Source: UBA4427 sp046351135
GTDB taxonomy: Bacteria > Myxococcota_A > UBA9160 > UBA4427
Assembly: GCA_046351135.1 (NCBI GenBank)
Contig: JAXLZA010000003.1
Location: 447,299-511,298, forward strand
Reading direction: 5' to 3'
Length of the DNA stretch: 64,000 nucleotides
A program made the translations under genes and the position numbers. The notes below the pieces were generated by a model. That model had not been told where the DNA came from and made no database searches. It saw only the letters and a list, made by a program, of their open reading frames with translations. Positions 61,159 through 64,000 of the stretch are shown here, piece after piece. Position 1 is the stretch's first letter; every line of letters begins with the position of its first letter.

Positions 61159-61536
61159 TCACTTGGGTTTTGGCGAAGTGACTTCGACGCTTAGGCCGTC
61201 TGGGTCCGTCACCCTGGCGTTGAAAGACGCCTGTTCTTCAAAGATCTCGCCGACCAAAAATCCCAGATCGAGCAGGTTGATGCGCCATCGCTCGAGCTCT
61301 TCAAGAGACCCGACCCTGAATGACACGTGGTCGATCATCGCGACCCGTCCCTTGGCTCCTCCATTTTGGAGGCCGATGACGAATGACCCGGTCGGATGTC
61401 TCAGGCCGGCGAATGTCCCGCCACCAGGAATCTCCCCGGATACAAACTGCTCGAGTCCGAGCACTTGGCGATACCACTGCGCCGAAGCCGCGACGTCGGT
61501 GACCACCAGTTGCATGTGCGAGAATCCGCGGATCAT
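61159..61536 (-). CDS. VOC-family (glyoxalase/dioxygenase) protein
   Basis: A 125-residue single-module VOC protein with the beta-alpha-beta-beta-beta fold. FSHMQLVVTDVAASAQWYRQVLGLE is the typical start, MIDHVSFRVGSLEELERW the second half, and VTDPDGLSVEV the end. Metal ligands at the usual places would be His 7, His near 70 and the C-terminal Glu, as in glyoxalase I, bleomycin-resistance or extradiol relatives. The role is unknown. Its codon use is less GC-biased than most genes further left. Confidence 0.9.
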   Translation of the reverse strand: MIRGFSHMQLVVTDVAASAQWYRQVLGLEQFVSGEIPGGGTFAGLRHPTGSFVIGLQNGGAKGRVAMIDHVSFRVGSLEELERWRINLLDLGFLVGEIFEEQASFNARVTDPDGLSVEVTSPKPK

Positions 61537-61674
61537 TCAAGGACCCCAGTGCACCTTCGGGAAGGTGCGCCCACGCTTAGATCGACTTGAGGTGGTACTC
61601 GAGCGGGCACGGGATCGTTCTGGTCTCCCGATGAGAGCCGGTCGTGTCTACGGACCCCAGACAGCGATCATTCT

Positions 61675-62652
61675 TCAGCAATAGTCATCAATGGAATCGC
61701 CACCCTCCCAAGGCATTCCTTGGATCAGGGCAAATTGCTTCTCGGCGCCTTCGTGCGCGAAGAATGTGCCGTGGCTCTCGTGCACGTAAAGGTCGTCCTC
61801 ATAAGTCACCCTTGCGAGCGCCCACGGCTTGACCGCCTGTCCTCCTTGTACACTTAGAACAAACAGGGAATTGCCATCGGGGGCCAAGGCTGACTTGACA
61901 ACTTTGGATTGGCCAAAGGGAGAGATCGCGAAGACTGTGCCCTCATTGAGCCTGGCGAAGTAGCGCTCTAGAGGCATCGATTGTTTGGGGATCGGGCAGA
62001 GAGGAAATTCTGCCGGGACGCGCCAATTGCGCTGCACAGCACCCATAGTTTTTGACTCGACAATGGGGTTCGGTTCAGCCATCGCTGAGTCCCGTCGTGC
62101 TCCAAAAATCCATTCACCTAGAGGTTGCCCACTAGACGGAGCGTCGGATTGCGTCAGTGCGAGCAGACGCTTGCGGCTGTACTCCGCTTCAGACTTTGTC
62201 ACTGTCCGCATCCATTCGAAGTCTTGCGTCAAAACACCGCGCTGAATCCTGCCTGGGTCGGCGAGAAAATTTTCGATGCTGCCCCAGTGATAGATGACAC
62301 GCTTCACCGTGATTGGATTCAACAAGATGTTCTCCAACCGCGTGATCCACCGAAGGTTCTCAGGGCGATTATTCCGACGGTTCGTATCGATGTGATCAAC
62401 GATATGAGCCTGGGTGGGTTGTGGCCCGTGAAATGCGGTTGCGACGATACGATGAACCGTATGCTCCGAGATGCTCATGTAGCCGGTGCTGGCCGAGGGC
62501 GTCCCGAATGTCCATGTGTCGTCGAGCCTGCGCCTTCGTTTTCCAGGACGGGAACGACGCAAGACCGCGCCGTTGTCTCGAACGGCGTATTCCTCGTCGC
62601 GGTAGACACATTGCACCTCTTGGTCGAAGGCACCCAAGCTTGCAGTGCCCAT
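61675..62652 (-). CDS. HNH endonuclease
   Basis: A 325-residue protein. Residues 1-50 resemble the NUMOD-like start of phage and homing nucleases; the HNH core is VHRIVATAFHG, then HIVDHIDTNRRNNRPENLRWIT (His, Asn, Asn residues of the beta-beta-alpha metal finger). The C-terminal 150 residues are unassigned. The ATG at 62652 fits just after the stop of the upstream gene (at 62655). Codon use is clearly less GC-rich than the chromosome average, which indicates transfer. It probably forms an operon with the upstream gene. Confidence 0.8.
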   Translation of the reverse strand: MGTASLGAFDQEVQCVYRDEEYAVRDNGAVLRRSRPGKRRRRLDDTWTFGTPSASTGYMSISEHTVHRIVATAFHGPQPTQAHIVDHIDTNRRNNRPENLRWITRLENILLNPITVKRVIYHWGSIENFLADPGRIQRGVLTQDFEWMRTVTKSEAEYSRKRLLALTQSDAPSSGQPLGEWIFGARRDSAMAEPNPIVESKTMGAVQRNWRVPAEFPLCPIPKQSMPLERYFARLNEGTVFAISPFGQSKVVKSALAPDGNSLFVLSVQGGQAVKPWALARVTYEDDLYVHESHGTFFAHEGAEKQFALIQGMPWEGGDSIDDYC

Positions 62653-62654
62653 TG

Positions 62655-63302
62655 TCAGAACCCCCGACCGTCTTCCAGGAGACGCGCACCAAGGGCCTTC
62701 CTGGTGTCTGGATCCAGGCGATGGCGGAGCCATTTGGCAAGCCGTTCGACGAACCAACTGGGGCGTTGATAGTGGGGATTTACAGCGGCCAAACAGACGG
62801 CCATCGCGTCTGACTGGCCGTCCGAGCTCGAATTGGCCAAGGCGCGTCCGACGAGTCGGACGGCCTCCATGAGCGCCGCCGCGCGGTCTTCGTTTGGAAG
62901 CTTGGAGATCTCTAGAGCTGAGGTCAGGTGACCGGCCAACGCGATGGCGTCGCGCTCAGCTGCATGGAAGTCCTCCATCAGCTTTTTTGGATTGGGCGTT
63001 CTCCTGAACTCCTCGTGGTAGTTTTTCCCATCGGTAAGGTCGATATTGAGAGCATCACTCGAGCCGAAGAAATCCCCGTAGATGTTTTTGATTTTCGTGA
63101 CCGCACGATCTAGGTCTGAGTCGGTCCAGCCACTGGGGAGGCTGGCGGCTTCCCGAAGTTGAGATCCGAAATCGCCCAGCGATCTCTGCAAATGGGGCTT
63201 GGTCGCCGCGAATTGACACTCGCGGAAGATCTGGCTGACGTACTTATCGAGTTGCTCCTTCTTTCTGAATCGAGCTTGCTTCTCGGCGTTTGAGATCGGC
63301 AC
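62655..63302 (-). CDS. Uncharacterised protein with PISNAEKQARFR N-terminus
   Basis: A 215-residue soluble protein. It begins VPISNAEKQARFRKKEQLDKYV, a start that I have seen on many phage and island proteins of different kinds. The rest is mainly helical with conserved-looking charged stretches and no catalytic motif that I can recognise. The GTG at 63302 follows GGGGGG closely; an in-frame ATG at 63332 is a weaker choice. It directly precedes the HNH nuclease on the same strand, with no gap to speak of. Composition is less GC-rich than the chromosome. Confidence 0.65.
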   Translation of the reverse strand: MPISNAEKQARFRKKEQLDKYVSQIFRECQFAATKPHLQRSLGDFGSQLREAASLPSGWTDSDLDRAVTKIKNIYGDFFGSSDALNIDLTDGKNYHEEFRRTPNPKKLMEDFHAAERDAIALAGHLTSALEISKLPNEDRAAALMEAVRLVGRALANSSSDGQSDAMAVCLAAVNPHYQRPSWFVERLAKWLRHRLDPDTRKALGARLLEDGRGF

Positions 63303-64000
63303 CGTAGCCCCCCATGGTGGGCGATAACCCAACTGAAGGTTACGTAACCTCTATTTCTGGTTACTGTCAAGGGCTCGGAGGAGCGCCGGGCGCAGGCTCT
63401 CCAGATCTCAACGCAATCCACCGCGCCGCGTCTCCGGCTCTCTCGACACCGAGACGTCGGGCGGCTCGAGCTGCTGAACGCTCGAATCCGCGTTCCTCCG
63501 AGGATCGATTACCTCGGACTTGGCTTTACCCATGCGAGTCTTGACGCGGCTTCATTAGGCTCACAACTCGGCCCCCCTCCTCCGCGTGCGAGGCGATTAC
63601 CTCTCCAATCAGCCGAGTCTGGCGGCAGACCGCGGCCTGACGGATGAACTCCTTCCGACCCCAGTCTCGAGAACCCTCGACACGGGCAACGCTTCTCCTC
63701 AATCGACTCGCGGAATGAATTCACACGCAGAGGTCCGATCTGCTTACGGGCCCGACTTCAGCGCGCCCGCGGGAAGCATCCAAACCTCGCACTATTGCGA
63801 AGAAGAGCGGCGTCTCTGCTTGGTCAACGACAGGCCTCGAGCCTTCGACTCCGTCCCAATGCAGACTCGCGTCGATTCTACCCCAGAGTCGACTACGAAT
63901 GACCGCTGACGACCGCAGACATCGCATCATCGATCGACAAAACGTCAAGAATTCGTGATAGGTATACCGGCTAACACCTAATACTATTTTTCGCTAGGCA
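63303..64000. other. Right end, no convincing gene
   Basis: About 700 bases of lower GC content. Several short open frames exist on both strands, but none has a recognisable protein, good ribosome site or family-like sequence. No tRNA, hairpin terminator or attachment site was found. It may be the upstream region or remains of a mobile element. Confidence 0.45.

Noticed and set aside
63420..63500. tRNA-like T-arm text (GCTCGAATCC)
   Set aside because: No matching acceptor stem, anticodon arm or CCA end could be paired around it.

Overview
The window is GC-rich, densely coded bacterial chromosome. It looks Gram-negative: there is a FadL-type outer-membrane channel, an OmpA-like lipoprotein, several lipobox lipoproteins and two proteins ending in PEP-CTERM sorting tags. 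The gene mix (three cytochromes P450, many SDR dehydrogenases, a class III CoA-transferase, a hot-dog dehydratase, a Baeyer-Villiger monooxygenase, amidohydrolases, a quinol-type NO reductase) fits an aerobic or microaerobic degrader of lipids, steroids or cyclic compounds, of the kind found in uncultured Myxococcota/Desulfobacterota-like ('deltaproteobacterial') or Binatia-like lineages. That placement is inference from gene content; no rRNA or tRNA gene was found.

Layout. 1-4 kb: start of a secreted protein, divergent P450 genes, a P450-SDR pair and a remnant of a second SDR. 4-8.4 kb: a partner-switching signalling locus (CHASE2 sensor plus SpoIIE-type PP2C phosphatase, broken by a frameshift; STAS antagonist; RsbW-like kinase) with a FecR/OmpA envelope pair on the other strand. 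8.4-16.5 kb: glutaminase, PEP-CTERM protein, ParB-like protein, amidohydrolase, FadL, a third P450 and a lipoprotein. 16.7-26.3 kb: DUF2889 protein, SDR, a frameshifted PhyH dioxygenase, amidase, and a translationally coupled trio (NUDIX-DUF429 fusion, double CaiB-type CoA-transferase, double hot-dog dehydratase). 26.4-32.5 kb: flavin monooxygenase, lipoprotein, nitroreductase, ClC channel, SDR, secreted phosphoesterase. 33-41 kb: a large secreted nuclease whose C-terminus runs into a decayed fragment of the NO reductase gene, a glycerophosphodiesterase, a 74-residue protein, the intact NO reductase, and a divergent secreted protein made of six 18-residue repeats.

41-53 kb: cyclase-family protein convergent with a four-gene catabolic operon (BVMO, ThDP enzyme, SDR, amidohydrolase), a HelD-type helicase with a nuclease-like insert, a lipoprotein, and a TetR regulator divergent from a CHK-type kinase across a 16-bp palindrome. 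53.6-60.6 kb: DUF900 hydrolase, a calcium-binding repeat protein, a coupled PhyH/methyltransferase pair and a divergent TPR O-GlcNAc-transferase homologue, which together look like a protein-modification cluster. From about 60.6 kb the base composition becomes less GC-rich: a cluster of CAGGGAA repeats, a VOC protein, an HNH nuclease with an uncharacterised partner, then about 700 bases with no convincing gene. This end looks like acquired DNA.

Most likely cooperation: P450s, SDRs, FadL, CoA-transferase and dehydratase take up and oxidise hydrophobic substrates; the 4-8 kb module is a surface-sensing switch; the 55-60 kb cluster may modify surface proteins.
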